This document shows positions 25,292 through 34,893 of a stretch of 40,904 nucleotides of DNA, piece by piece (the first letter of the stretch is position 1; the number at the start of each line of letters is the position of its first letter). The notes beneath the pieces were generated by a model. That model made no database searches. It worked only from the letters and a program-made list of their open reading frames with translations, and was not told the DNA's origin. The stretch comes from Pseudomonadota bacterium (GTDB taxonomy: Bacteria; Pseudomonadota; Gammaproteobacteria; Steroidobacterales; Steroidobacteraceae): assembly GCA_021850555.1 (NCBI GenBank), contig JAJZLX010000253.1:1-40904 (forward strand). The letters are read 5' to 3'. The translations under genes and the position numbers were made by a program.

Positions 25292-26473
25292 ATGTCCCAA
25301 CCCTCCCCTGCCGGCGTACCGCGCGCCGGGCAAGAAATCGATTGGAGCGCCTGGCGCGGCGGATTCCCGCTGCTCAAGCGCAAGGTGTACCTCAACAGCT
25401 GCGCCTACGCGGCGATGGCGCAATCGGTCTCCGCGGCCCTCGGCGCCTATCTGGCAGCCCGCGAGGAGTCCGGATGCGCCTGGGACCTCTGGGTCGAGCG
25501 CTACGAGACGCTTCGCCTGTCGCTCGCCTCGCTCCTCGGAGCCGGGCTCACGGAAATCGCGATCACTTCCTCGGTGTCCGCCGCGCTCAACGCCATCGCC
25601 AGCGGCCTGCGTTTCGACAGCCCGCGCAACCGGATCGTGATCACCGACCTCGAATTCCCGACCCACGGCCAGATCTGGCATGCCCAGGCCGCGCGCGGGG
25701 CCGAGATCGTGCAGATCCCCTCGAGCCGGGGCCGGGTCGACCCCGAGCGCTTCGCCGAGGTGGTCGACGAGCGCACCTTGCTGGTGGCCACCTCGGAAGT
25801 CTGTTACCGCAACGGTGCGCGGCTGCCGATTGCACAGATCGCCGATATCGCGCACCGCAACGGCGCATTGCTCCTCGTCGACAGCTACCAGGCCATCGGC
25901 ACGGCGCGCGAGAGCGCGCGCGATCATGGCGCGGATATCATCGTCGGCGGCATGATGAAGTACCTGCTGGGCACCTCCGGCATCGCCTTCGCCTGCGTGG
26001 CGGCGAGCCTCATCGAGCAGATCTCACCCACCGCAACCGGTTGGTTCGCTCAGCAGGACATCGGTGCCATGGACGCCACGGCGCACCACCCCTCCCTCAC
26101 CGCCCGGCGCTTCGAGGCGGGCACACCGCCGGTCGCGAACGTGTACATGGCCGAGGAGGGGCTGAGGATCATCCGCGAGATCGGCCTCGGTGCCATAGAG
26201 GAACGGATCAGCGGCCTGACCGAGCGTATCAAGCGGCGCGCGCTGGAGGCCGGATACACACTGGCCACCCCGCAGCAGCACGGGGCGATGATCGCGCTCG
26301 CTGCCCCGGACTCCCCCGCCCTGGTCGCCGCGCTCGCGCAGGAAGGCATTCTCGCCTCCACTCGCGACGGAAATCTTCGGATCTCAACGCATTTCTACAA
26401 CGATGAGTCGGACATCGACGCCCTGTTCGATGCGTTGCGCAGACACGAGCGCCTGATGCCAAGGATGGGCTAG
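25292..26473 (+). CDS. Class V aminotransferase-fold PLP enzyme
   Basis: The fold is that of cysteine desulfurases, kynureninases and isopenicillin N epimerase-like proteins. The N-terminal FPLLKRKVYLNSCAYAAMAQ is followed by ITSSVSAALNAIASGL (PLP phosphate site), LLLVDSYQAIG (Asp for the pyridine nitrogen) and GGMMKYLLGTSGIAF (Schiff-base Lys). FEAGTPPVANVY is also typical. The exact reaction cannot be read from sequence. It is divergent from lasso gene B, 96 bp apart, so it could belong to the lasso locus or be an unrelated neighbour. No Shine-Dalgarno sequence is seen. Its TAG stop shares the palindrome CTAG with the stop of nagE. Confidence 0.82.
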   Translation: MSQPSPAGVPRAGQEIDWSAWRGGFPLLKRKVYLNSCAYAAMAQSVSAALGAYLAAREESGCAWDLWVERYETLRLSLASLLGAGLTEIAITSSVSAALNAIASGLRFDSPRNRIVITDLEFPTHGQIWHAQAARGAEIVQIPSSRGRVDPERFAEVVDERTLLVATSEVCYRNGARLPIAQIADIAHRNGALLLVDSYQAIGTARESARDHGADIIVGGMMKYLLGTSGIAFACVAASLIEQISPTATGWFAQQDIGAMDATAHHPSLTARRFEAGTPPVANVYMAEEGLRIIREIGLGAIEERISGLTERIKRRALEAGYTLATPQQHGAMIALAAPDSPALVAALAQEGILASTRDGNLRISTHFYNDESDIDALFDALRRHERLMPRMG

Positions 26474-28323
26474 CCGGGCGCTGCGATGAGCTCCCGCAGC
26501 GCGAGGCACGCCGATTGCGCGGCCGGACCCACGATGACGTGTACACAATCCGGCGCCACCACCGCCGCGCCGCGCAAGCCCAGACGCTCGATGGCGGCTT
26601 GGTCGACCCCTGCAACGTCCGCCACCGACACCCGAAGTCTCGAGGCGGCGCTCTCGACGACGCGCACGTTGTCACCACCGCCAAGAGCGGCCAGTAATTT
26701 CTCGATGACCGGCTTTCTGAGCGCGGCGACCTCCGGCACAGGCGTGGCGGGCGCGCCGTGCAGATCCGACACGGGCCGCCCTGCCCTGCCGCCCTGGGCC
26801 GGGGCGGCCTGCGGCAGAATCGCCAGCACCTCGCGGATCTCCCCGGCGAGCAGCTCCGCGGTGGGGCCCACGATCACCTGCAGCGCGCTCGCCGAGGGAC
26901 GCACGATGCCCATCGCGCCCAGTCGCTTCAGTGCCCGCGTGTCCACAGCATCCTGGGCCCGCACGGTCAGACGCAATCGGGTCGTACAGGCGTTGACGTC
27001 CTCGAGATTGGCGGGGCCCCCGAGCGCCGCGAGGTAAGCACCGGCCCGATCGGTCGGATCCGCAGTGCGGGCTGCGGCCGTGCCGGCGGTCGTCCCCGAC
27101 GGCAGACCGCCCGGTGCGCCGAGCTCCCCCGGCTGCCCGGCGCCCTGCGGCTCGGTCTCTTCCCTGCCCGGGGTCTTCAGATCGAACCTGACGATCGCGA
27201 AGCGGAAGATGCCGTAATACAGACCGAAGTAAAGCGCTCCCACCGGTAGCAGCAACAGGGGGTGGGTGGCGTGGTTGTAATTGAGTACGTAATCGAACAG
27301 CCCGGCCGAGAAGCCGAAGCCGAGCTTCACATCGAGGGCGTTCATGATGATGAAAGACAGGCCTGTCAGCAGGGCGTGCACGAGATACAGCCCCGGAGCG
27401 AGGAACATGAACGTGAACTCCACCGGCTCGGTTACCCCGGTGAGAAACGAGGTGAGCGCGATCGAGAGCAGCAATCCCGCCACCGCGCGGCGTCTTTCCG
27501 GCAGCGCCGCATGGTACATGGCGAGGCATGCCGCCGGCAGACCGAACATCATCACCGGGAAGAAACCGGCCATGAAGCTCCCCGCAGTCGGGTCGCCGGC
27601 GAAGAAGCGGTTCATGTCTCCGGTGACGCCGTGGTAATTGCCGACGATGAACCAAGCGAAGCTGTTGAGGATGTTGTGCAGCCCGGTGACGATCAACAGG
27701 CGATTGAGCACGCCGTAGACGAACAGGCCCCACGGCCCTGCGGCCAGCACCTCACGGCTGAGCACCTCCATGCCGTTCTCGATGTGAGGCAGCTCCAGAC
27801 CCAGCAGGATGGCGAACGGCAGCACCGCGAAGCCGGTGACGATCGGCACGAATCGCCGCCCGCCGAAGAAGGCGAGGTAACTGGGCAGCCTGATACGGTG
27901 GAAGCGATTGTACAGCGTCCCAGCGAGAAGCCCCGAAACGATTCCCACCGGCACGGTGAGCTGCAGGAGCTCCTTGTCCTTGAACGCCGCCGCCACCAAC
28001 ACCCGGGCGTGCTCCGGAACGCCGGCGAGCGCGGCGGCGGGGGCTGAAATGAGCACCGCCGCCCCCTTGATCGTCACCAGGTACCCCACGACCGCGGCCA
28101 GGCCCGCGGCTCCGTGATTGTCGCGGGCGAGGCCGATTGCCACGCCGACCGCGAACAGCAGTCCGAGGTTGCTGAAAATGGCCTGGCCGGCGTGGGCCAT
28201 GACCGGGATGTTGAGCAGATCGGGCTGGCCGAGACGCAGCAGCAGCGCGGCGGCGGGCAGCACCGCGATCGGCAGCATCAGGGCGCCGCCGAGCTTCTGC
28301 AGCGGGTTGAGCAGTTGCTTCAT
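26470..28323 (-). CDS. nagE: N-acetylglucosamine PTS permease EIIC-EIIB with a second, Cys-less EIIB
   Basis: The membrane EIIC domain (about residues 1-370, MKQLLNPLQKLGGALMLPIAVLPA) has about ten hydrophobic segments and the glucose/GlcNAc family motifs GDMNRFFAGDPTAGSFMAGF and TGVTEPVEFTFMF. A Pro/Gly/Thr-rich linker leads to EIIB1, with the phosphorylated Cys in NACTTRLRL near residue 440. A second EIIB-like copy at about residues 535-612 has ESAASRLRVSV, with Ala in place of Cys, so it cannot carry phosphate. No EIIA is fused; it is supplied by the upstream gene. GAGG lies 8 nt before the ATG. It is the last gene of the receptor-chitinase-PTS operon. Confidence 0.92.
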   Translation of the reverse strand: MKQLLNPLQKLGGALMLPIAVLPAAALLLRLGQPDLLNIPVMAHAGQAIFSNLGLLFAVGVAIGLARDNHGAAGLAAVVGYLVTIKGAAVLISAPAAALAGVPEHARVLVAAAFKDKELLQLTVPVGIVSGLLAGTLYNRFHRIRLPSYLAFFGGRRFVPIVTGFAVLPFAILLGLELPHIENGMEVLSREVLAAGPWGLFVYGVLNRLLIVTGLHNILNSFAWFIVGNYHGVTGDMNRFFAGDPTAGSFMAGFFPVMMFGLPAACLAMYHAALPERRRAVAGLLLSIALTSFLTGVTEPVEFTFMFLAPGLYLVHALLTGLSFIIMNALDVKLGFGFSAGLFDYVLNYNHATHPLLLLPVGALYFGLYYGIFRFAIVRFDLKTPGREETEPQGAGQPGELGAPGGLPSGTTAGTAAARTADPTDRAGAYLAALGGPANLEDVNACTTRLRLTVRAQDAVDTRALKRLGAMGIVRPSASALQVIVGPTAELLAGEIREVLAILPQAAPAQGGRAGRPVSDLHGAPATPVPEVAALRKPVIEKLLAALGGGDNVRVVESAASRLRVSVADVAGVDQAAIERLGLRGAAVVAPDCVHVIVGPAAQSACLALRELIAAPG

Positions 28324-28347
28324 GAGAATGTCCTCGTGGGGCCGCGC

Positions 28348-30936
28348 TCAGGCGCCGCTTGAAGCCGGCTCGCCGACGCCGCCGGCCACGGCGGCACGGA
28401 GCGAGCGCACCGCCTCGGCCGACCCCAGCGAGAGCGCCTTGCGCGCGAGGCGCGTGCACTCCTCCATCGTCAGCCCGCCGATGTACGCCTTCAGGCGCGG
28501 AATGGCCGACGGCACGCAGGACAGCTCGCGCACCCCCAGGCCGATCAGGATGGGCGCGGCCGCGGGATCGGAGGCGAGTCCGCCGCAAACGGCGAGCGGG
28601 CGATTACGGGATCCGGCCGCCTCCGCGGTGCGCCCGATCAGCCGCAGCACGGCCGGATGCAGCGCATCGAGCCGGGCGGCGAGCTGCGCGTGGCCGCGGT
28701 CCATCGCAAGCGTGTACTGGGTGAGGTCATTGGTCCCGATGGAGAAAAAATCCGCTTCCTCGGCCAGCGCTTCGGCCATCAACGCCGAGGCCGGCGTCTC
28801 GATCATCACGCCGATCTCGGCCGCCTCGCTGCGCCCGATCTGCCGCGCGGCCTGTTCCGCGAGCACGCGCACCGAGCGGATCTCCGCCGCATCGGTGACC
28901 ATGGGTACAAGGATCCGGCACTGGCCGAACGGTTGCACCGCCAGGATGGCGCGCAGCTGCGCGCCCAGCAGATCCGGACGCCACAGGCTGGTACGCACCC
29001 CGCGCAGGCCGAGCGCGGGATTGTCCTCGCGAGGCAGTGGCAGGTAGGGGATCGGCTTGTCGCCGCCGATGTCGAGCGTGCGGATGGTGACGGGCCTGCC
29101 GGCGAGCGCCGCGGCGATCGGTTGGTACTCGGCAAGCTGCTCGGCCTCGGTCGGAGCGTCCCTCCGATCGAGGAAAAGGAACTCGGTGCGCAGCAGCCCG
29201 CAGCCCTCCGCACCATTGCGCACGGCAACCTGGGCTTCGGCCAGCGAGCCGACGTTGGCCAACACCTCGATGCGCACGCCGTCGGCCGTGCGGCATTCGC
29301 GCTGCGCCGCCTGCCGCTCGAGCGCATCCCGCCTCACCGCCCAATCGATCCGGCGACGGGCGCCCTCGAGGCGCTCCTCCCCCGGATCGACGTGCAACAC
29401 TGCGGCATCCGCATCCAGAATCAGGGCCGTTCCATCGGCGATGCGCCGCAGGGAGGGGCCGAGTGCCACGAGCGCCGGAATCCCGAGCGCAGCCGCGAGA
29501 ATCGACACATGGGAGGTGGCCCCACCGGCGGCAAGGCAGATCCCTCCCGGCTTGCCGGCATCGACACCGAGCAGTTGCGAGGGCAACAGCTCCTCTGCGA
29601 TCAGGATGGTGTTCCCCGAGAGCGCAAGCGCCGACTCGACCCGCTCACCGCTCAAGGCCGAGAGCACCTGCCGCTCCAGATCGATCAGATCATCGGCCCG
29701 CTCGCGCAGGCGCGGGTCGTCCAAACCGCCCAACACCTCCACACTCTCACGGATCGAGCATCGCCAGGCGAACGCGGCGCTCGCGCCGCCGGCGATCTTC
29801 GAGAGCGCCCGCTGCGAAAGCTCCGGGTCGTCTATGAGCGTCAGATGCGCCTCGATGATCTCGCGCGCGGCGCCCGAGGCCGTCCCGAGCGCCCGCTGCA
29901 ATGCCGAGTGAACTCGCTCGCGCGCGCGATGCAACTCTGCCGTCTCGCGCTCGACGCCCGCGCCGGCCTCGCTGACCTGTATGTCCTCGCCCGCTAAAAC
30001 CCGCGCGGTGCCGACCGCCAGCCCACGGCTGGCGGTGACTCCCGGGAGTGTCGCGCCCGGCGCTGGAGCCACGACCGGTGCGGGCCGCGTGTCGCACGGC
30101 GGCGATGATTGCGCCGGGACCTCGACCTGCCGCTGCGCCCGGGTGTGCGATCCGCTCGGCCGCCCATCCCTGCTCTGCCCGGCCTGCAGCACCGCGGCAA
30201 CCGCCTCGGCCGCCGCCGCCGCATCAGCGCCCGAGGCGAAGATCTCGATCTGTCCGTCCCTCGGCACACCCAGCGCCATGAGCGCCACGGTGCTGCGCGC
30301 GTTGGCCTCGCGTCCGCGGGCACTCAGCATGACCTCGGCGTCGAAGGCCTTCAGAGCGGTGACCACTCGAGCAGCGGGCCGGGCATGGATTCCATGCTCG
30401 AGCCCCACCCGCACGCGCAGCCGGATGCCCTCGCCCGCCTCGAGCGGCAGGGTCTGCGCCTCGCCGGGCCGCGAGGGCACAACCGCCTCAAGCTCCATGA
30501 GCACATCGCCCACCGCCACCCCCCGGCCCTGCGTGCGGCGGTGAATGGCGAACACGCCACCTTGCAGCACCAGCACCGGTGTAAGCAGGCTCCTGGCCCG
30601 GCATGCGAGACGGTCGAGATCGAAGCTGATGAGCGCATCCCCCGCTCGAACCACCTGCCCGGCTTCGATGTGGCTCACGAACCCCTCGCCCCGGAGCTCC
30701 ACGGTATCGATTCCGACGTGCATCAGCACATCGGCTCCGTAGGGCGTGCGCAGCGTGACGGCATGCCTCGATTGCGCCAGCGCGGCCACCACTCCATCGC
30801 AGGGCGCATGCAAAGTGGCCCCGAGCGGATCGATCGCGAGCCCATCGCCGAGCATGCGTGCGCAGAATACCGGGTCGGGAACCTCCTCGAGCGGCGCACT
30901 CCAGCCGGCGAGCGGTGACAGGAGGACGTGGGTCAT
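28348..30936 (-). CDS. nagF: Multidomain PTS phosphotransferase EIIA-HPr-EI
   Basis: Three PTS proteins are fused. The EIIA-Glc-type domain (residues 1 to about 155) has VLMHVGIDTV with its active His. HPr (about 170-260) has LEHGIHARPAARVV with the active His and a regulatory-type Ser in NARSTVALMAL. EI (about 300-850) has GGATSHVSILAAALGIPAL with the phospho-His, IGTNDLTQYTLAMDR and CGGLASDP near the end. It would pass phosphate from PEP to the EIIB of the next gene. The start ATG overlaps the chitinase stop as ATGA. The same architecture is known for NagF/FruB-like proteins in Pseudomonas and Xanthomonas relatives. Confidence 0.93.
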   Translation of the reverse strand: MTHVLLSPLAGWSAPLEEVPDPVFCARMLGDGLAIDPLGATLHAPCDGVVAALAQSRHAVTLRTPYGADVLMHVGIDTVELRGEGFVSHIEAGQVVRAGDALISFDLDRLACRARSLLTPVLVLQGGVFAIHRRTQGRGVAVGDVLMELEAVVPSRPGEAQTLPLEAGEGIRLRVRVGLEHGIHARPAARVVTALKAFDAEVMLSARGREANARSTVALMALGVPRDGQIEIFASGADAAAAAEAVAAVLQAGQSRDGRPSGSHTRAQRQVEVPAQSSPPCDTRPAPVVAPAPGATLPGVTASRGLAVGTARVLAGEDIQVSEAGAGVERETAELHRARERVHSALQRALGTASGAAREIIEAHLTLIDDPELSQRALSKIAGGASAAFAWRCSIRESVEVLGGLDDPRLRERADDLIDLERQVLSALSGERVESALALSGNTILIAEELLPSQLLGVDAGKPGGICLAAGGATSHVSILAAALGIPALVALGPSLRRIADGTALILDADAAVLHVDPGEERLEGARRRIDWAVRRDALERQAAQRECRTADGVRIEVLANVGSLAEAQVAVRNGAEGCGLLRTEFLFLDRRDAPTEAEQLAEYQPIAAALAGRPVTIRTLDIGGDKPIPYLPLPREDNPALGLRGVRTSLWRPDLLGAQLRAILAVQPFGQCRILVPMVTDAAEIRSVRVLAEQAARQIGRSEAAEIGVMIETPASALMAEALAEEADFFSIGTNDLTQYTLAMDRGHAQLAARLDALHPAVLRLIGRTAEAAGSRNRPLAVCGGLASDPAAAPILIGLGVRELSCVPSAIPRLKAYIGGLTMEECTRLARKALSLGSAEAVRSLRAAVAGGVGEPASSGA

Positions 30937-32096
30937 GAGCGTGGCTTGGCCGGCGCGAGGTGCGACACCAAGGCGTTCAACAGGGAGTTGCGCGCATCGT
31001 CCTCACCGAGCACCCAGATCATAACCCCACGCAGATGCGCACTGCGCACGAAGGCGGCCTTGATGGCCATCGAGCGCGGATCGTCATAAGTGAAGAAGAT
31101 GTGCCGTGCGCCATTGTAGAGCCAGGGCGCCTCGGCGGTAGCGCTCCAGTGACGCACCCAGCGCGGGCTGGTGAGCATCCGCGACTCGATCACTTTCCAG
31201 GGCGTCTCCGGGAAGCCTCCGGTGAAGCGCGAATACAGCCCCGCATGCCGCGCCGAGACACCGGAGAAGCCCCGTCCGTAGAATGCCACGCCCAGCATGA
31301 TCTTGTCCGCCGGCACCCCGTGCGCCTCATAATAGCGCACCGCCCCGACGAGAGTGTCGCGCGAGCGCTCCGGCTCGGGCGCCGGATCGCGCGGATCCGG
31401 CCTCATCGGGGCATTGAAGCCGCTGTAGGGGCTGAAGACGGTGTTCATATCGTAGGTCATGACATTCAGCCAGTCGACGTACGGCACGAGCGCGGCCAGA
31501 TCGTAGCTGTCGCTCACTGAGTACGCCCCGCCCTTCTGCCAGGTGCCGGCCGGAGTGGCCACGGTGAGGAGGTAATGACGGTGGGTGTTGCGGCCGAGCG
31601 CATCGAGCCGCATTCTGAGCTCACGCACAAGCGCGGTGGCGTCCGCCCGGTCCTGGGGACGGGACTCGCTCATCCCGCCACGCACCGGGAACTCCCAGTC
31701 GATATCCAGGCCGTCGAATCGCTGCTGCTCGATGAACAGCCGGATGCAGCTGCGGGCGAATTTTGCGCGCGAAGCGGCTGTGAGGGCGATATCGGAGTAC
31801 TGGGGCGCGGCATTCCAGCCGCCGATCGACACGAGCAGCTCCAAGCCCGGGTGCAGCCGGCGAAGCCGGCGCAGTTCGCTGAACGTTCGCCGCTGCGCGG
31901 CGGTCGGCGCCGAGCACACGCCGCGCGCATCAGGCTCTCCAAAGGCGTAGAAGATCGTGTCGAGCTTACCTGCCGGGATATCCGCCACCGGCATGCCGCC
32001 ATCGTAATAGGCGGCAATCTGCGGCGCCGTACCGGCCCGCGCGGCGGCGGCGCCGAGCAGGCCCGCCAAAAGAACACTGAGCAGCGAAGATCTCAT
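30933..32096 (-). CDS. Secreted glycoside hydrolase family 18 chitinase
   Basis: The signal peptide MRSSLLSVLLAGLLGAAAARA points to export. The GH18 catalytic motif DGLDIDWEFP (DxxDxDxE) gives the acid Glu. LLVSIGGWNAAP, WLNVMTYDMNT and IMLGVAFYGRGFSGV are family segments, and FTYDDPRSMAIKAAFVRSAHLRGVMIW closes the barrel. The 387-residue product has no carbohydrate-binding module, so it probably cuts soluble chitooligosaccharides. The start is the ATG at 32096 with GGGGGA 8 nt upstream; a GTG at 32120 is in frame. It overlaps nagF by 4 nt and follows the receptor gene. Confidence 0.93.
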   Translation of the reverse strand: MRSSLLSVLLAGLLGAAAARAGTAPQIAAYYDGGMPVADIPAGKLDTIFYAFGEPDARGVCSAPTAAQRRTFSELRRLRRLHPGLELLVSIGGWNAAPQYSDIALTAASRAKFARSCIRLFIEQQRFDGLDIDWEFPVRGGMSESRPQDRADATALVRELRMRLDALGRNTHRHYLLTVATPAGTWQKGGAYSVSDSYDLAALVPYVDWLNVMTYDMNTVFSPYSGFNAPMRPDPRDPAPEPERSRDTLVGAVRYYEAHGVPADKIMLGVAFYGRGFSGVSARHAGLYSRFTGGFPETPWKVIESRMLTSPRWVRHWSATAEAPWLYNGARHIFFTYDDPRSMAIKAAFVRSAHLRGVMIWVLGEDDARNSLLNALVSHLAPAKPRS

Positions 32097-32140
32097 AGGG
32101 GCATCCCCCAAATCCTGCACCCGAACGCCCCCGATGCCGG

Positions 32141-32157
32141 CCCCGCCGCAGGCGGGG
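32141..32157. repeat. Hairpin in the receptor-chitinase intergenic space
   Basis: CCCCGCC (32141-32147) and GGCGGGG (32151-32157) form a perfect 7-bp stem with a 3-nt loop in the 100-bp gap of the operon. It lacks a T tract. It may stabilize the receptor mRNA end and lower expression of the downstream genes. Confidence 0.5.
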
Positions 32158-32196
32158 GAGGTGTCCGCAGCGGGCCCGGCACGGGGGCGCCCTTCC

Positions 32197-34893
32197 CTAG
32201 AATTTGTACTGCGCCGTCAGGTAGTACTGCCGGCCGTTGTTGTAGATCGCCACCGGCTGCGACAGGTTGTTGCCGTACTCCTTGACGAGCTCATCCGACA
32301 GATTCCGGGCGGCGAACGTCAGGCTGAGGTTGCGCAGAAGATCGTAGCTCACCTGCAGATTGAGGTATCCGGCGCCGGCCACGTTCTCCGCCGAAGACTC
32401 GCTCACCGCCGCATAATAGTGCGACCGGTAGTTGTAATCGACGTTCGCGCTGATCGGACCGTGCTGGTAGTACCCGCCGATGTTGTACGTGTACTTCGAG
32501 TTGTCGAGCACCTGATTGCCGTCGCCGGCCTTGCCTTCCGAAAGCATGAAGTTCGTCTGCAAGCCGAATCCGTACGGCAGCGCCTGGCTCCAGGCGAGCA
32601 CTGCGCCCTTGATTTGCGCAGTCGTATTGAACGGCGTGCTGATCGTGAACAGCGCATTCTGCTTCGTGGTGGCATTGTAGTACACGCTTTGCGCGTTGCC
32701 GAAGTCGACGTAGTTCGTCAGATTCATATCGAACAGCTTGGCCTCCACCATGGACTCCGGTCCATAGTAGTATTCGAGGTCCGTGCTGTAGACGGCGCCC
32801 TTGACCGGCTTCAGGTTCGCATTGCCGCCCTGCCCGGTCAAGTTGGTGTCCGTGAGCAGGATCGAGGCGCCGAGCGCGCTGTAGTCCGGGAGCGTCATCG
32901 TCTCGGCCGCATTGAACCGCGCCACCAGGTGCCGCGTGAGATCGAACTTCAGATTCACGCTCGGCAGGGCATTGAAGTACCGGTGGTCGACCTCCGTCGG
33001 AACGAAAGCGCCGAATGCGGAGAAGGTGAGCGCACCCGGGGCCGTTGCGCTGCTCGGCAGGTTCGTCAGCACCTCCTCCAGAGTGTTCACGAGGCGCACG
33101 CCGAAGTTGCCGCTCCAGCGGTCGCCGCCGATGTCGGCCATGACATAGCCCGCAAAGTCGTTTTCCCGCACATCGTAGGACTGCAGCCAGTAATAGCGGC
33201 TCGGCCCGGTGCTGAGATTCGTGGCGTCGAACGCCTCGATGGCGCTCTCGGAGTCCATGAAGATGTTGCCGGCCCAGGCGCCGCCGCCGGGCAGGGAGTC
33301 CTGGAAGTTCGCCGGATACTCGCCTCCTGAGTAGACGGGCGCGCACTTGGGAGCGCCGCCGGAGCAGTTCAATCCCTGATCCTGGTTGAACGCCGTTTCG
33401 CGCTCATGGTGTGCGAAGCGCACGCCGGCCCTGACGTCCTTGATCGCCCCGTCATCGACCTTGAACGCGGCTCCGAGCTTGCCGTAGGACTCCTTGTCAA
33501 TCGAGTGCACGATGTCGTTCCATGCCCAGCTGACCCCATACCCGGCCGGATTGTTGGTCGCGACGCCGGGAAATTGCACCGTCGCCAGGCGATCGATGCC
33601 GTTCAGCTGATAGGAGACGCCGTTGCCGCCTGCATACTCGTACGCCGGCTGGCTCGGCTGAGTCCCGCTTCCGTAGGTGAATCCGACTTGTCCGTCGAAA
33701 GTGAGGCTGCTGGTGGCGTCCCAGGTACCGTCGAGGTTGAGGAAAGAGCTGTTGTCGGAGGCATCCGGCCGCATGATCTGGTCGTACACGATGGAAGACG
33801 GCGCACCGGCCTCGGCAGGCCAGCTGCCCGCGAGCAGGGTTCCATTGCGCACCGTGAGGGATGTGGGTACATACGTCGGGGAGATGAAGCTGCTCCCCCA
33901 CATCATGAAATTATCGTTGAAATTGGAGGCCAGCTGCCTCGCATAATAAGCCGTAAGATTGAACGAGAGCGTGTCGCTCGGCTTGACCTGGACGTCGAGC
34001 AGGCCGCCCTCGTTTTCCATGGTCTGCTGGAAGAGCACTTGGCCGAGCAGCGTCGGATAGAGCGCTCCTGCGGCATTGGGCAGGCTCGGATTCGCCTTTT
34101 GCCAGGCCGCGGCGGTGGCGGCCGACACCGTGGCGTAACCGAGCTCCTCCTGGCCGTCGCGGCGGATGCCGTACTTCTGGTAGAAGACCTGGCCGAGCAC
34201 GCCGACCCTGCTGTTGTGCCAGCTCAGCTGCACGCTGCCCTGCGGATTGGCCTTGCTCGGAAGATCCCAATAATTGGCACCGGCATTCACGAAGCCCGAG
34301 AACCCCCGCTTGTAGTCGAACGGTCGCGGGGTCAGAACATTGACGGATCCGGCCGTGCCACCCTCGATCATGCTGGCATCCTGGCTCTCGTAGACCTGCA
34401 TCTGCGAGATCATCGTGCTCGGAAACAGCGCGAGGTTGACGCTGCGGCCGACGGTCTCGTACATGTCCTCGATGAACCAATCGCCCGTGGAGACGAAATG
34501 ACCGTCAACCGTGGTCTGCGTGAGGCTCGCGGGCGCTCCCAAAAGGGCGACCCGGTCGTTGATCGCGAAACCGCCCTCGCCGGCCACCGAGGACTGCGTG
34601 TTCACACCGGGCATCGTCTGCAGCACGTCGGCGATGTTTTGCGCCGGCAGCCTGCCGACGTCCGTGGCGGTCACCACTTCCACACTGTCCGTCGCAGCGC
34701 GCTTCAGAGCCAGCGACTTCCGCACGGAATAGCGGATGCCCGTCACAACGATGGCCTGCAGGGTCGGCGCGCCGGTGGATTTTGCCTCGGCCGCAGCGCT
34801 GGCCGAAGTCTCGCCCTGGTGCGCAAATGCGTTCGCTCCGAACAGCGCCACCGCTACGGCGGTGCCTACAACCGTGGATCTTGCGATTCTCAT
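32197..34893 (-). CDS. TonB-dependent receptor for chitooligosaccharides/GlcNAc (inferred substrate)
   Basis: The start ATG (complement of 34891-34893) gives a signal peptide, MRIARSTVVGTAVAVALFGANAFA. A TonB-box-like region LQAIVVTGIRYSVRKSLALKR and a plug (PAQNIADVLQTMPGVNTQ) follow, then a barrel ending REYYLTAQYKF-like (GRQYYLTAQYKF) with terminal Phe. It has about 898 residues and no STN domain, so it does not signal through FecR. The substrate is inferred from position: it heads the chitinase-PTS operon and faces the nag regulator across an operator region. An upstream in-frame extension to 35082 would run through the operators and is rejected. Confidence 0.9.
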   Translation of the reverse strand: MRIARSTVVGTAVAVALFGANAFAHQGETSASAAAEAKSTGAPTLQAIVVTGIRYSVRKSLALKRAATDSVEVVTATDVGRLPAQNIADVLQTMPGVNTQSSVAGEGGFAINDRVALLGAPASLTQTTVDGHFVSTGDWFIEDMYETVGRSVNLALFPSTMISQMQVYESQDASMIEGGTAGSVNVLTPRPFDYKRGFSGFVNAGANYWDLPSKANPQGSVQLSWHNSRVGVLGQVFYQKYGIRRDGQEELGYATVSAATAAAWQKANPSLPNAAGALYPTLLGQVLFQQTMENEGGLLDVQVKPSDTLSFNLTAYYARQLASNFNDNFMMWGSSFISPTYVPTSLTVRNGTLLAGSWPAEAGAPSSIVYDQIMRPDASDNSSFLNLDGTWDATSSLTFDGQVGFTYGSGTQPSQPAYEYAGGNGVSYQLNGIDRLATVQFPGVATNNPAGYGVSWAWNDIVHSIDKESYGKLGAAFKVDDGAIKDVRAGVRFAHHERETAFNQDQGLNCSGGAPKCAPVYSGGEYPANFQDSLPGGGAWAGNIFMDSESAIEAFDATNLSTGPSRYYWLQSYDVRENDFAGYVMADIGGDRWSGNFGVRLVNTLEEVLTNLPSSATAPGALTFSAFGAFVPTEVDHRYFNALPSVNLKFDLTRHLVARFNAAETMTLPDYSALGASILLTDTNLTGQGGNANLKPVKGAVYSTDLEYYYGPESMVEAKLFDMNLTNYVDFGNAQSVYYNATTKQNALFTISTPFNTTAQIKGAVLAWSQALPYGFGLQTNFMLSEGKAGDGNQVLDNSKYTYNIGGYYQHGPISANVDYNYRSHYYAAVSESSAENVAGAGYLNLQVSYDLLRNLSLTFAARNLSDELVKEYGNNLSQPVAIYNNGRQYYLTAQYKF

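Noticed and set aside
25234..25293. A 19-codon minus-strand frame (MAPEGYHRGRRSGQDPLYA) as a second lasso precursor
   Set aside because: It has no Thr at -2 followed by Gly and a ring Asp/Glu at 7-9, and it overlaps the start of the divergent PLP enzyme.
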